From assembly GCA_032378655.1 (NCBI GenBank), contig JAVYJS010000017.1, positions 1-21,545 of the forward strand: 21,545 bases of DNA. Direction: 5' to 3'. The notes beneath the pieces are model-generated. The model did not search any database. It was not told where the DNA came from and worked only from the letters and a program-made list of their open reading frames with translations. The stretch comes from Arsenophonus melophagi. GTDB taxonomy: Bacteria; Pseudomonadota; Gammaproteobacteria; Enterobacterales; Enterobacteriaceae. Shown here in pieces: positions 21,376-21,545 of this stretch; position 1 is the first letter of the stretch, and every line of letters starts with the position of its first letter. Both the position numbers and the translations under genes were made by a program.

Positions 21376-21545
21376 GCAATAGATAAAAAATAGATAAAAA
21401 TAGATAGGATCTAAGATTTATGTATAAGATCTTATCTTACTTTTCATTTCTAAAATTGAAGGTCATTTTAATGACGATAGATTTTATTCCAATACTTTAT
21501 CTTTGTATAAATTATATACATAATAATATACACTATGGGGTGAAG
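21376..21545. other. A+T-rich region upstream of the S10 promoter, no gene seen
   Basis: No start of an upstream gene is recognisable before the window ends. Palindromic elements are present: a TAAGAT/ATCTTA hairpin with loop CTT (21425-21439) overlapping the 12-nt palindrome ATAAGATCTTAT (21424-21435), and TGTATA/TATACA with loop AATTA (21504-21520). One may be the terminator of the preceding operon, which in relatives is often the tufA side. Confidence 0.5.

Overview
This window is a gammaproteobacterial chromosome segment that keeps the Enterobacterales gene order around the large ribosomal-protein cluster. Left to right it carries aroE-tsaC (minus), def-fmt-rsmB-trkA (plus), and then on the minus strand the S10, spc and alpha operons from rpsJ (right end) to rplQ. 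Every ribosomal protein lines up with its E. coli counterpart at nearly the same length. The DNA is A+T-rich, mostly in the spacers, the non-ribosomal genes drift more, and genes usual in this neighbourhood are absent: dprA/smf, smg and yrdD between tsaC and def; mscL and neighbours between trkA and rplQ. That pattern suggests a reduced, host-restricted symbiont of Enterobacterales (the Baumannia/Blochmannia/Ishikawaella kind of genome). The genus cannot be fixed from this sequence.

Layout. 1-133: spacer after aroE with a 17-bp tandem repeat and hairpins. 134-1530: aroE and tsaC, 5 nt apart. 1531-2731: a 1.2-kb stretch without a recognisable gene, opening with a perfect 29-bp inverted repeat and dense with further short perfect hairpins. 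2732-6979: def, fmt, rsmB, trkA. 6980-7447: a second hairpin-rich spacer between the convergent trkA and rplQ. 7448-10318: alpha operon (rplQ, rpoA, rpsD, rpsK, rpsM) with a leader and candidate promoter. 10460-16014: spc operon (rpmJ to rplN), including rpmJ and rpmD, which are short enough to be missed. 16015-16194: S10-operon terminator and candidate spc promoter. 16195-21180: S10 operon (rpsQ to rpsJ). 21181-21545: S10 leader and promoter region.

The genes serve translation and its immediate needs: ribosomal proteins, RNA polymerase alpha, the SecY channel, initiator-tRNA formylation (fmt) and deformylation (def), 16S rRNA methylation (rsmB) and tRNA t6A synthesis (tsaC). Potassium-uptake regulation (trkA) and the shikimate pathway (aroE) complete the set.

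The coding content is ordinary. The unexplained signal is in the non-coding DNA. The two long spacers, and to a lesser degree the short ones, hold many more perfect short hairpins than their base composition predicts, with no shared arm sequence. The strongest is the 29-bp inverted repeat beside tsaC, whose arm carries the -35 of a good tsaC promoter. TsaC has also lost the WPGP motif of its family. No CRISPR array, insertion sequence, tRNA or rRNA gene was seen.
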